NCBI GenBank assembly: GCA_900471605.1
Contig: UCEY01000079.1
Span: 1-64,000 of the forward strand
Direction of reading: 5' to 3'
DNA: 64,000 bases
From: Hyphomicrobiales bacterium
GTDB taxonomy: Bacteria > Pseudomonadota > Alphaproteobacteria > Rhizobiales > Rhizobiaceae
The notes beneath the pieces are model-generated. The model did no database searches, was not told the DNA's origin, and saw only the letters and a list, made by a program, of their open reading frames with translations. The position numbers were made by a program, and so were the translations under genes. This document shows positions 53,263-62,208 of the stretch, piece after piece. The first letter of the stretch is position 1. The number at the start of each line of letters is the position of its first letter.

Positions 53263-53291
53263 GGGTGTCCGGGACGTGTTGCCCCGGACAC
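53263..53291 (-). other. Intercistronic hairpin after binding-protein gene
   Basis: GGTGTCCGGG (53263-53272) is a perfect complement of CCCGGACACC (53282-53291), with a 9-nt loop. It lies just after the binding-protein stop (53300, minus strand), with no T-run, and probably stabilises that gene's mRNA. Confidence 0.6.
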
Positions 53292-53299
53292 CGTGCGGC

Positions 53300-54643
53300 T
53301 CACAGCATTTTGGGAGGAGTGAGCTTGTAGCCGGCCGCCGTCAGAATCTGATTCACTTCAGTTGCCGCTCCATTTAGGGCATCCTTGGGAGAGATCTCGC
53401 CGATGAGCGCGCGGTTGAGGTAAAGCGAAATGACTTCTTTCATGCGCACGCCTTCCTTGAGGGGTGTGTTCATCCTGGCGACGTCGGCATTGTCGGAAAA
53501 TGCCTTGATGAAGCGATAGGCGGGGTCGCCCGCAAGCTTGGTGTCGCTCAAGTCCTTGCGGATCGGGATGCCGCCAGCCTGCGTATAGGCGACCTGCGTG
53601 TCCTTCTGAAGGAACCATTTCAGGAATTTCAGTGCGTTCTTCTGGTTGGCCTCCGGCACGTTCTTCGGAATGCCCGCCATCCAGTGGCCGGCAACCGATG
53701 CATGCTGGCCGCCCGGCCCGGCCGGAAGAAGCGCGGTCTCGATCGAGTCGGTGACGATCGACTTGTTGGGATCCTGAAGATCCGAAACGGCCGCGATGAC
53801 CGCCGTGCCCTGGGCTGCCTTGCCGGTGGAGAGAAGCTGAATCAGTTCGGCCTGCTCGAGCGCGCCGGCATTGCCCGAACCGACTTCCTTGTTGAGCTTG
53901 ATGAACGTCTCCAAGGCCTGCAGGCCTTGCGGGCTGTTGAGAGTCACGGAGAAGTCACCATTTTTCGGATCAGCGAAGAAACTTCCGCCATGACTGAAGA
54001 GAACCGGTGAAAAGTCGAACAGGATCGATTCACGCGTGCCGCGCGAAATGAACCCGTACATTTTCGGCGGATTGTGAAGCTTCTTGGCATTCGCCATCAG
54101 GTCGTCCCAGGTCTGCGGCACCTTCAGACCGGCCTGTTTGTAAAGATCGCTGCGGTAATAGAGCACCAGGACGTTGCCGTTGGTCGGAACGCCAAGGAGT
54201 TCACCCTTTGGATCGAAACTGCTACTGGATGCATTCCAATAGGCTGAGCCGCCAAAATCCAAAACCCCATCTGGCAGGGAAAAGCTGGGGTCAATCTGCT
54301 TGAGGGGTCTCAGAAAGCCGCCGGCATACATTTCGGCAAGCCCTTGAGCATTGATATTGATGATGTCGTAGGAACCCTGCTGGGCGCGAACCGAGTTGCG
54401 CATCTTATCGACCATCCCGCCGAACGGCGTCACGTCGAGCTGGAATTTGGTGCCGGTATCCTTCTGGTATTGATCGACGAGGGACACGAACGAATTCAGC
54501 CAAGGCGATTGACTGATCAGGATCCTGATAGTTCCCGCATCCTGCGCAAGAGCTGGCATCGTAAGGCATGCGACGATGGAAAAGCCGCCAAGCAGCTTGC
54601 CCAGCGTCCTTCTCGTATAGTTCCCAAGTTTTCTGTCGGACAT
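53300..54643 (-). CDS. Sugar ABC transporter binding protein (family 1)
   Basis: Extracellular solute-binding protein family 1, 447 aa. The N-terminus MSDRKLGNYTRRTLGKLLGG has a twin-arginine-like signal, followed by a mature start at about residue 34 (DAGTIRILISQSPWLNSF). GGGAGGAG precedes the ATG. It follows the sulfatase gene by 31 bases, the same order as in the operon at 35-38 kb. It would bind a sulfated or derived sugar. Confidence 0.9.
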   Translation of the reverse strand: MSDRKLGNYTRRTLGKLLGGFSIVACLTMPALAQDAGTIRILISQSPWLNSFVSLVDQYQKDTGTKFQLDVTPFGGMVDKMRNSVRAQQGSYDIININAQGLAEMYAGGFLRPLKQIDPSFSLPDGVLDFGGSAYWNASSSSFDPKGELLGVPTNGNVLVLYYRSDLYKQAGLKVPQTWDDLMANAKKLHNPPKMYGFISRGTRESILFDFSPVLFSHGGSFFADPKNGDFSVTLNSPQGLQALETFIKLNKEVGSGNAGALEQAELIQLLSTGKAAQGTAVIAAVSDLQDPNKSIVTDSIETALLPAGPGGQHASVAGHWMAGIPKNVPEANQKNALKFLKWFLQKDTQVAYTQAGGIPIRKDLSDTKLAGDPAYRFIKAFSDNADVARMNTPLKEGVRMKEVISLYLNRALIGEISPKDALNGAATEVNQILTAAGYKLTPPKML

Positions 54644-54674
54644 TTCGGTTCTCCTCCCTGAATTGAAATCTCGC

Positions 54675-56189
54675 TTATGACTGTTCCAGACCCATCCAGT
54701 CGAAGAATTCCGGCGTCGCGGAATGCTGTCGGAGGATGGCCGATATGGCGGCCTTGAAGCGCTCTACCAGATCCGGAGCATCGAGCGGGTTCTGCTGGTA
54801 GGGGTCTGCGACATTGTCGTAGAGCGCCGTCCTGAAGCTCTTGAAATGGGCACGGTCACCGCCGGGGGGGCGCCGGGCATCGTTCAGCGCCCGGATGCTC
54901 AGCACTGGCAAGCCCTTGGTGAAATCCATCGGCGCGTGAAGCTCCGCCGTCTTCAGTTCGTCCAGCGCGAAGAAGTGGTGCAGATGCGTCGGCATCAAGG
55001 TGTATTCCCTGAGGTTCTCGTCATCGAGGTCCGGCGGATAGAGGAAGCAGGTATGCCGTCCATCCGTGGCGCCGATCGCGCCGCCGAACATGCCGAAGAT
55101 GACTGATCTCTCCCGGCCTTCCTGCTCGGCGAGTTCCAGAACCGACGTGCCTTGGACTTCCGCCGGAATATCCTGACCGAAAAGCTTGAGGATCGTCGGC
55201 ATCAGGTCCGGCGTCTGCGTCACCACGTCGGTGCGGGTGCCCTTGCGTGCGCCGAGGTCCGGGTGATGCACGATGAGCGGGATATGCGAGATTTCCTCGT
55301 AATAGGGCATCACGTTCTTCGCCCACCAGTTATGCTCGGAAAGCAGATAACCGTGGTCGGTGGTGAGGATGAGGCAGGTATCGTCCCACAGATTGTGGGC
55401 ATCGAAATAATCGAGCAGCTTGCCGAAATACTCGTCGCACATGGCGACCAGGGCCGCATAGTTGGCGCGGATCTCGGCAATCTCGTCCTCGCTCTCCGAT
55501 ACGGGCGCATATTTCGGCCAATCGATGATCGGGCCGTCGTAATTCGTCTTCAGGCGTTCGCGGAAACGGTTCGGCGCATAGAAGGGTTCGTGTGGATCGA
55601 AGCACTCGAGATGCAGCATCCAGTTGTCGGCGCTGCGGTTGTCCTCGAGGAATTCGAAGGCACGGTCGAAGCACTGTGCCGCCGGAAAGTCCTTTTCTTC
55701 CCTGATGAATTCGCGGTTGATCTGATGCTGCAGGCGGTTCGCCTGGTTCGGGCCATTGTAATGCCGGTTGGAATATTCCTTGCGGAAACGCTCCAGTGGC
55801 GGCTGAACCAGCGCCTTCCAGGTGTCGTATTCCTGGCCGCGCACGAAATCCCAGGTCGAATAACGGGAATGGTAGGTCGCGCCGCCGTCTTCGAAATAAT
55901 GGAAATGATCGGTCAGGAGGTGCGTGTAGACGCCGTTCTTCTTGAGAAGCTCCGGCATCGAATTGTCGAAGGGTTCGAGCGGCCCCCAGGACCGATGCAT
56001 GAAGTTCAGGCGCCCGGTATGCAGGTCGCGCCGCGCCGGCATGCAAGGCAGGCTGCCGACATAGTGATTATCGAAAGTCAGGGAGCGGGCGGCGAACCGA
56101 TCGAAATTCGGCGTGGGAACGACAGTCCCTCCATAGCAACCCAAAGCCAGCCTGTTCAACGAGTCGAACAGCACAAAAACTGCGCGCAT
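54675..56189 (-). CDS. Sulfatase (type I, formylglycine, CMPAR motif), paralogue
   Basis: Type I sulfatase, 504 aa, closely similar to the one at 36673: both have C49 in GSLPCMPARRDLHTGR, the start FVLFDSLNR and the late TDHGYLLSEHNWWAKN-type metal site (TDHGFLLSEHGWWGK in the other). No signal peptide. GGAGG lies upstream of the ATG at 56189; the open frame reaches 56345 without a better start. It heads an operon with a CUT1 importer, DUF4432, FGE and a second sulfatase, and faces a LysR gene. Confidence 0.93.
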   Translation of the reverse strand: MRAVFVLFDSLNRLALGCYGGTVVPTPNFDRFAARSLTFDNHYVGSLPCMPARRDLHTGRLNFMHRSWGPLEPFDNSMPELLKKNGVYTHLLTDHFHYFEDGGATYHSRYSTWDFVRGQEYDTWKALVQPPLERFRKEYSNRHYNGPNQANRLQHQINREFIREEKDFPAAQCFDRAFEFLEDNRSADNWMLHLECFDPHEPFYAPNRFRERLKTNYDGPIIDWPKYAPVSESEDEIAEIRANYAALVAMCDEYFGKLLDYFDAHNLWDDTCLILTTDHGYLLSEHNWWAKNVMPYYEEISHIPLIVHHPDLGARKGTRTDVVTQTPDLMPTILKLFGQDIPAEVQGTSVLELAEQEGRERSVIFGMFGGAIGATDGRHTCFLYPPDLDDENLREYTLMPTHLHHFFALDELKTAELHAPMDFTKGLPVLSIRALNDARRPPGGDRAHFKSFRTALYDNVADPYQQNPLDAPDLVERFKAAISAILRQHSATPEFFDWMGLEQS

Positions 56190-56279
56190 CAGCAATCCTC
56201 CATGAGCGGAAACTAGCGGCAGTCCCAGGCTTGCGCTAATACCTCTCACATCGATGTCGATAACCGGGAGATATCGCTC

Positions 56280-57200
56280 ATGACAATGCATCAAATCTGG
56301 CGGTTGCATCATTTCCTGAGTGTCGCGGAGCAGGGAAGCTTCCATGCCGCGGCGAGGACGATCAATGTCAGTCAGCCGGCGCTGACTAAATCAATCCGGC
56401 TTCTGGAGCAGGACCTCGGCTGCCCGCTGTTCGTCCGATTGCCGGGCGGCGTCCGGCTTACGGAAGCGGGCGAGCTTTTCCGCCACAGGGCGCGGGAGAT
56501 CGAAGCAGCCTGGAACGCCTCGCTCGTCGAGTTGAAGGTTCAGACGCGAGGCCTTGGCGGGGAGATGCGCATCGGCGGTGGACCCGTTTATTCGGCGGTC
56601 TATTTTCCCAACATGCTGGCCGATCTGCGCTCGAACTTCCCCAACCTGAGGGTCGCCGTTTCAACCGGCGTCGGCGCCGACCTGCTACCGCTCCTCCAAC
56701 GAGGCGATCTCAGGGCCTATGCTGGCGGCGTCCCAAGCGAGGTGGATGGACTGGGCCGGGATTTCATCACCGATATCCTCTACGACCAGGCAAATTCGCT
56801 GTTTGCCGCGCACCAGCATCCGCTTTTCGACGGTCGCGAGATCACGCCCGAAAAGCTACTCGACTATCCGTGGTTAAGCCTTTTCAGCGGGGGGTTGGCG
56901 AACGGCAAGATCGATCGCTTTTTTGCCAGCCACGAGCTGCCCGCACCACCGCTCGCGCTCGAATCCCACTCGCTGCAGATCGCGCTGAAAATGCTCGTGG
57001 AGCACAATTTCATCGCCTGTATGCCGGTACCGCTTGCCCAGAGTTATTCGACGCTGCAATTGCGCGAGATCAACCTGGACGGTTTCCGCTGGAGCATTCC
57101 CACAGGCATCACCTACCACAAGTCCTCAAAGGATTTTCCGCCGATAAAGGCGATGTTGAAGCTTCTCACAAAAGCGACAATATCCGCCGCCGGCCGGTAA
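56280..57200 (+). CDS. LysR-family transcriptional regulator (second)
   Basis: LysR regulator, 306 aa: helix-turn-helix HHFLSVAEQGSFHAAARTIN then SQPALTKSIRLLEQDLG, followed by the effector domain. GGGAG lies nine bases before the ATG. It is divergent from the sulfatase operon with 90 bp between, as in the 38-kb pair, so it probably activates that operon in response to a sulfated sugar or its product. Confidence 0.92.
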   Translation: MTMHQIWRLHHFLSVAEQGSFHAAARTINVSQPALTKSIRLLEQDLGCPLFVRLPGGVRLTEAGELFRHRAREIEAAWNASLVELKVQTRGLGGEMRIGGGPVYSAVYFPNMLADLRSNFPNLRVAVSTGVGADLLPLLQRGDLRAYAGGVPSEVDGLGRDFITDILYDQANSLFAAHQHPLFDGREITPEKLLDYPWLSLFSGGLANGKIDRFFASHELPAPPLALESHSLQIALKMLVEHNFIACMPVPLAQSYSTLQLREINLDGFRWSIPTGITYHKSSKDFPPIKAMLKLLTKATISAAGR

Positions 57201-57346
57201 AATTACACTGACAACAAATGAAAATCCCCGTGCACGGCCGGACCCAACGATTTCCTGTTTGCTAGTGCGACTGTGATCGGGGTTCAGGCCATCGAGAATC
57301 ACCGCTGGTCACGGTACATCTTCGCCAGAGTTTGGTATTGAAGTGG

Positions 57347-58432
57347 CTAGGCGGCGACGATGCTATCGGTCGTCGATCCTTCGGAACCGCGATCCTGGAC
57401 TGCGTCATCCGCATTCTTTAGCATAATGCTCATAATGCTCGGAAGCGCCTGCTCGAATGCCGCAACGCATTCGGGATCGAACTGTGATCCGGCCCGCTCG
57501 CGGATATGGCCGACAGCTCGCTCGATGCTCCAAGCCTCCTTATATGGCCTTACCGTCGTCAATGCGTCGAAATTGTCTGCCAACGCTACGATACGTCCGA
57601 CAAGGGGAATTGCCGTCCCGGACAGACGCAATGGATACCCCTGTCCGTCCCATCTCTCGTGGTGGCTGCTGGCGATCGACGCGGCCAGTTTAAGAAGGCT
57701 AGACCGCGACTCCCGGAGTATATCATGCCCCACTGTCGTGTGCTGTTGCATTGCGGCGAACTCCTGTTCCGTCAACTTCCCGGCTTTTAAGAGAACCGCG
57801 TCGGGAATGGCGACTTTGCCGATATCGTGCATCGGAGAAGCCAGGCGGATATCGGCGCAAAGCGCCTCGTCAAGGCCATAAGCACGTGCGATCGCCTCCG
57901 AATAGAAACCGACCCGCCTTGTGTGCTTTGCCGTTTCCTTGTCCTTGTAGCTCGCTGCGATCGTCAGGCGCTCGATGATTTCTTCTTCACGTGCCCTCAG
58001 TTCAGCCATCGCTTTTTCGACCTCAGTCCTCAGCCATTCGGCTTTGTCGGCGAGCTTGTTGCGAGCATCCACCAAGGCCATCAGATTTCGGATGCGCGCC
58101 TGAAACTCCAGCGGATTGACGGGCTTCGTCAAGAAGTCGATCGCACCCGCGCCGAGCGCAGCCATCCTTGTTGCCGTATCGTTATCCGCGGTGACAAAAA
58201 CAGCTGGTTTGTCGCGGTACTTCTCGAAGTGGGCGATCTCGATAAGGAGCTCGACGCCATTGTAAACCGGCATCTGGAAGTCGATGATGGCGATGTCATA
58301 GTCAAGCGCAGGCATAGCCAGCAGCAGATCGCCTGGCGTCTCAAATGTCACCGCCTCGCATCCGAGTTTCTCAACCAGTTTCTTGAGGAACAAGAGATTG
58401 GTCTTGTTATCGTCGATAAGAAGAATACGCAT
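57347..58432 (-). CDS. Response regulator with HD-GYP phosphodiesterase domain
   Basis: Two-domain response regulator, 361 aa. Receiver domain about residues 1-120 with phospho-acceptor D51 (DIAIIDFQMPVYNGV) and Lys in LTKPVNP; a helical linker; then an HD-GYP domain with H202-D203 in SPMHDIGKVAIPD and the GYP motif in HHERWDGQGYP (residues 258-267). HD-GYP enzymes hydrolyse cyclic di-GMP. It starts ten bases after the hybrid kinase gene, so it is probably the output of that kinase. High cyclic di-GMP turnover would favour motility. Confidence 0.92.
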   Translation of the reverse strand: MRILLIDDNKTNLLFLKKLVEKLGCEAVTFETPGDLLLAMPALDYDIAIIDFQMPVYNGVELLIEIAHFEKYRDKPAVFVTADNDTATRMAALGAGAIDFLTKPVNPLEFQARIRNLMALVDARNKLADKAEWLRTEVEKAMAELRAREEEIIERLTIAASYKDKETAKHTRRVGFYSEAIARAYGLDEALCADIRLASPMHDIGKVAIPDAVLLKAGKLTEQEFAAMQQHTTVGHDILRESRSSLLKLAASIASSHHERWDGQGYPLRLSGTAIPLVGRIVALADNFDALTTVRPYKEAWSIERAVGHIRERAGSQFDPECVAAFEQALPSIMSIMLKNADDAVQDRGSEGSTTDSIVAA

Positions 58433-58441
58433 TACTTGCTC

Positions 58442-60622
58442 CTACGCGGCAAGGAAGGTCCGGTGTGTGAATATGGTTTTGTCGAGCTCGCGGAGATCAT
58501 TGGCCGTGACACCTCGGCCTCGCAATTTTTGACACTCGTCGGCCAGATTTTGGAAACCGACGCTGCTGGCGGCCCCCTTGAACGTGTGCAGCAGCCGATC
58601 AACGTCGTTGACCTCGCCTCGGGAAACTGCGTGATCGAGTTTACGCAAAAGACCGGAGGCATCGTCGAAGAAACTGACAAGCAGCTCCTGCCAGCCGTCC
58701 TCGCCCAAAGCTTCGATGACTTCCTGCCGTCTGGCCTGAAATTTGTGGTCGGCGCTCACGGGTAGCGCGTGATACCGCTGGATGGAAAGGATGAGCTCGC
58801 GAAGTTTTGCCAGCGATAGTGGTTTCGACTGGAAGCCGTCCATTCCTGCTTCGCTACAAAGTTGTCGGTCATCCTCTGACGCGTTTGCTGTCATTGCAAC
58901 AATCGGGACTCGACCGCGTTGGCCGTCCCGCCGACGTATCCGGCGTGTCGCTTCGAGGCCGTCCATCCCCGGCATTTGCATGTCCATGAGGACAAGGTCA
59001 AAATCGTGGATTGAAGCAATATCAACACCCTCGGCACCGTCGCCTGCTACGACGACCTCTTGGCCGAGTTTGGCGAGAAAGCCGCGGGCGACATCCTGAT
59101 TGACCTTGTTGTCCTCGACCAACAGAATTTTCATCCGTGCGAGCGATGACATGCAGGTCGTGGGGGCCGGCGCCGTTTCTCGGGCATCCTTTATCGGAGC
59201 CGCCGGTGCAGGCAATTCCAGCCAGAAAGTGCTGCCTCGCCCCTTCTCACTCTCGGCTCCAATCTTGCCGCCCATTGCCTCAACAATCTGCAGACAAATC
59301 GTTAGGCCGAGACCGGTGCCGCCGAAGCGCCGGTTGATAGTGGCGTCAACCTGACTAAAGGGCCGGAACAATTTAGCCAATCCCTCCCGATCTATGCCTA
59401 TTCCCGTGTCGCTGATCTCGAAGCGCGTCCGGGAGCCGACATCGTTTTTAAGCTGAAGAATTTTCACGGTGATGCGGCCGTTGGTGGTGAATTTTGCCGC
59501 GTTGCTCAACAGATTGAGAAGAACCTGCTTAAGCCGCGTTGGATCGGCAAAGACAACTGGATCGACCAGTTGTTCTGGAATTTCCAGCTGAATGCTATTG
59601 CCATTTTCCAGCGCCCTGTCACTGACGATGTCGATTGCAGCCCTCGCGACGAGCTCCAAATCCGTCGGACGGAATTCCATAGTCAGCATCCCGCTCTCAA
59701 TTTTCGCATAATCAAGGATTTCGTTAATGATCTCCAACAGAGCTTCACCGGACTTTCGGATGGTCGCTACGCTCTGACGGACATGGTCGGGAAGCGCCGC
59801 GAGCTGAAGCAGCTCCGCCGTGCCAAGGATCCCGTTCAGCGGGGTGCGGATTTCGTGGCCCATCGTGGCCATGAACTGGGATTTGGCCCGGTTACCCGCG
59901 TCGGCAGCCTGGTATGCCGTCTGCAGGTCGTTCGTTATCGTCTCGAAGCTGAGACCCGCTGCTCGCACGGCACGCAGCTGCCGATTCAGGCTATGAATCA
60001 GGAAGACAACCGAGAGCACCAGCGTCACGACGAGCATGGCGGACTTGATCTGAATTGACATCAGACTTTCCCGAGCGTCGGCCCGGTCGGAACTGACGGC
60101 GTTGTTGGCGTAGATCAGCAGAGCTTCGGTCCTGGACAACAAGTCCTCGGCAGTGTCGTCAGCCGATATGAGAACGGCCAACGACGGATTTCCACCCTTA
60201 GCAATACCGTCGAACACGCTCTCCAATGCTTTTATGTTCAAGCGGATGTCACTAAGTGCAGGGCCCGCGTCATGTTCACCTCCGAACCGGCGATCGAACT
60301 TTCCCTCGTCAAGTATGATCATTCGGGAATATAAGATGTCATAACGCTGGGAAGCTTCCTTCAACGCCGCCTTATCTGGCTCCCCGCGTATGGAAATGAA
60401 GTGAAGTGTCTCGTGAAATTTCCGTGCTTCCCGGTCGAGCTGGTAGACAGACCAAAGCGCGTTTTCGCGGATGCCGTCCTGCAGGGTCGCATATCGATGC
60501 GAAATGGCAGCAAAAATCACTGCCAGGCCAACCAACAAGAGCACCGAAAAGACCTGCATTGCGACCGTGGCCTTGCTCGCCCTGCGCATGATCTCGCTGC
60601 CCGGATGCAACGACTGGCTCAC
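58442..60622 (-). CDS. Hybrid histidine kinase with receiver and HPt domains
   Basis: Membrane sensor kinase, 726 aa. Two membrane helices (about residues 22-41 and 192-211) enclose a periplasmic sensor of about 150 residues. Then come the H-box MATMGHEIRTPLNG (H256), the ATPase domain with LLNLLSNAAKFT, DTGIGI and FGGTGLGL, a receiver (D547 in VLMDMQMPGMDG) and a C-terminal HPt domain (H679 in LLHTFKGAASS). The full His-Asp-His relay can pass phosphate to the HD-GYP regulator downstream. The GTG start at 60622 overlaps the stop of the PruR-like gene (GTGA), so they are coupled. Confidence 0.92.
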   Translation of the reverse strand: MSQSLHPGSEIMRRASKATVAMQVFSVLLLVGLAVIFAAISHRYATLQDGIRENALWSVYQLDREARKFHETLHFISIRGEPDKAALKEASQRYDILYSRMIILDEGKFDRRFGGEHDAGPALSDIRLNIKALESVFDGIAKGGNPSLAVLISADDTAEDLLSRTEALLIYANNAVSSDRADARESLMSIQIKSAMLVVTLVLSVVFLIHSLNRQLRAVRAAGLSFETITNDLQTAYQAADAGNRAKSQFMATMGHEIRTPLNGILGTAELLQLAALPDHVRQSVATIRKSGEALLEIINEILDYAKIESGMLTMEFRPTDLELVARAAIDIVSDRALENGNSIQLEIPEQLVDPVVFADPTRLKQVLLNLLSNAAKFTTNGRITVKILQLKNDVGSRTRFEISDTGIGIDREGLAKLFRPFSQVDATINRRFGGTGLGLTICLQIVEAMGGKIGAESEKGRGSTFWLELPAPAAPIKDARETAPAPTTCMSSLARMKILLVEDNKVNQDVARGFLAKLGQEVVVAGDGAEGVDIASIHDFDLVLMDMQMPGMDGLEATRRIRRRDGQRGRVPIVAMTANASEDDRQLCSEAGMDGFQSKPLSLAKLRELILSIQRYHALPVSADHKFQARRQEVIEALGEDGWQELLVSFFDDASGLLRKLDHAVSRGEVNDVDRLLHTFKGAASSVGFQNLADECQKLRGRGVTANDLRELDKTIFTHRTFLAA

Positions 60623-61131
60623 TCGATGACCTCGATTTCCTTGATCTGCCACACCGAACGAGCGAAATATTTCTCGTTGTAGAGGTTATGATCCTTGTCG
60701 AAAGGATAGATCAAAAATAACGGTCCTTTCTCGCGAATAGACATCGTTTTTCCGGCGATCCGCGTGGCAAGAATGGTGTCAAGGCTGGCATCCTGGAACG
60801 GTATGTCGGCCGCGTAGTCATTGAGGGCCTTTACTCTGAGCACCCTGCCCCTCGCGCCAGCTGCTTCCAGGACGGCCCTCAGCAACGGCCCCGAAAAGTT
60901 CACCTCTCCCGATGTCCAGGGCGTCTCCATCTTCGCGCCTCGGCCGGATAGGCTCTCAAGCATATCGAGATCGAACTGAGCCGTCTCTCCGGCATTAGGG
61001 TGATCAAGGTGGGTCGAGACAATCGTCAAGATGACCTCACCTTTGGGCGCATCCAGCGCCGCGGCGGGTCCGGTCCCCATTAGCAAGGCAGCCAAAAAGA
61101 ACACGAGATTAATGCGGGCCGATACGATCAC
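60619..61131 (-). CDS. Periplasmic pterin-binding PruR-like protein
   Basis: A 170-aa secreted protein with a signal peptide (first about 25 residues, ...GTGPAAALD) and a small sulfite-oxidase-type (molybdopterin-binding fold) domain: FSGPLLRAVLEAAGARG, KALNDYAADIPF and TRIAGKTMSIREKGPLFLIY. It lacks the catalytic cysteine region of true molybdoenzymes. Agrobacterium PruR is a protein of this type that binds pterins and controls the cyclic-di-GMP enzyme DcpA. Its overlap with a sensor kinase gene suggests it presents a pterin signal to that kinase. The role is inferred. Confidence 0.8.
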   Translation of the reverse strand: MIVSARINLVFFLAALLMGTGPAAALDAPKGEVILTIVSTHLDHPNAGETAQFDLDMLESLSGRGAKMETPWTSGEVNFSGPLLRAVLEAAGARGRVLRVKALNDYAADIPFQDASLDTILATRIAGKTMSIREKGPLFLIYPFDKDHNLYNEKYFARSVWQIKEIEVIE

Positions 61132-61497
61132 TTCGTCGCCTCCATGGCGTTGCGTTCAGGGCGTGGAAGGATCAGTCAAACGAAGGTGCTGACCCGAAAG
61201 ATCGTGAGGCGGTTTGGCATCATCTCTGACAGACTGTTGAACACCCCAACACCCCAAATATAGGGTGCAAAGGTTTACAGGCTGTCAGCTAAGATGCTCG
61301 AATGCGATACATCTGCTTGATTTTTGGGCGGTAATGACGAGTTTTCCAGCGGGGTGTCAGCCGTCGACCCGGCGGCTCGGTTGAATTAAGCCCGTTCATT
61401 AAACTTATACGGGGTTCCGTTAACCTGGATTTAAGACCTTAACCCCAATTTTTGACCGGATCCTCGATTATGTCGCTCTCCCGAGAGCCTGCGAAAA
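61132..61497. other. Divergent promoter region, no gene
   Basis: 366 bp between the PruR-like gene (minus) and the LuxR-type gene (plus), so both promoters should be here. It is richer in A and T near 61380-61470. A short hairpin CACCC (61250-61254) with GGGTG (61263-61267) is visible. I see no gene. Confidence 0.45.
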
Positions 61498-61500
61498 GTG

Positions 61501-62208
61501 ATGCAGATGTCCGAACTACCCGCCGATTTGAGCTCGTTTCCTAGACATAGAAGGCTGGTCCAGGATGCTGCGCTCGAACTTGCGCGCCGGGCTGTTCCTT
61601 TCGAATTCGTTAGCGTCAGCGGCCTTGACCTCGGGGATTATACGGTTGGTAACTTCACCGGCGTGACGTCGAACTTCCCGCCCGCGTTCGTGGAAGCATA
61701 TGAAGAGGAAAAGCTCTATTTGAATGACCCTGTCGTTCTGGCAGGTTCGACAGGTGCGCTAGTGGCGAGTGACACAACGGTCCCGGAGAAATTCCAGACG
61801 CCTCAGAGACTGGCTTATCTTCTGAGAACCTTCAGAATTTTGCACCGGGTGGCCTTCTTCCTCCAAAGAGGACGGCGCAACTATGGGTCAGTCGTTTTTG
61901 CCCGTGAGGGCGGAGCCTTCATGCCCAACGAGATCGAGTACCTGCAGTTGATCTCTCCAACCCTGCACGAGAAAGTGACCCGTCCGGTCGTTGACCGGTT
62001 CGGCGCGGAGATCTCGGGCCTTCTGGAGGGAGAAGTCGAATGCCTGCGGCTTGCAGGCCAGGGTCTGACCAGTGAGGAAATAGCGGCCATGTCCCGCTTC
62101 ACGAGAGAAACGGTCGACAGCTACCTAAAGACGGCTACCAGGAAGCTCGGGGCTCGAAACAGGGCTCACGCCATCGCAGAAGCCATCCGCCACCGACTTA
62201 TAGACTAA
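61501..62208 (+). CDS. LuxR-family transcriptional regulator (solo)
   Basis: LuxR regulator, 235 aa: an N-terminal autoinducer-binding-like domain and a C-terminal helix-turn-helix (ECLRLAGQGLTSEEIAAMSR, then RETVDSYLKTATRKLGARNR). Of the residues that bind acyl-homoserine lactone in TraR/LuxR, the Asp-Pro pair is kept (YLNDPVV), but the first Trp is Phe and the later Trp is not visible, so it may not bind a lactone. No luxI-type synthase is in the window. An in-frame GTG directly precedes the chosen ATG. Its closest functional parallel may be the VisN/VisR motility regulators of rhizobia, given the chemotaxis gene next to it. Confidence 0.85.
   Translation: MQMSELPADLSSFPRHRRLVQDAALELARRAVPFEFVSVSGLDLGDYTVGNFTGVTSNFPPAFVEAYEEEKLYLNDPVVLAGSTGALVASDTTVPEKFQTPQRLAYLLRTFRILHRVAFFLQRGRRNYGSVVFAREGGAFMPNEIEYLQLISPTLHEKVTRPVVDRFGAEISGLLEGEVECLRLAGQGLTSEEIAAMSRFTRETVDSYLKTATRKLGARNRAHAIAEAIRHRLID

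Noticed and set aside
55152..56216. Plus-strand frame opposite the second CMPAR sulfatase
   Set aside because: Antisense shadow of a strongly supported gene.
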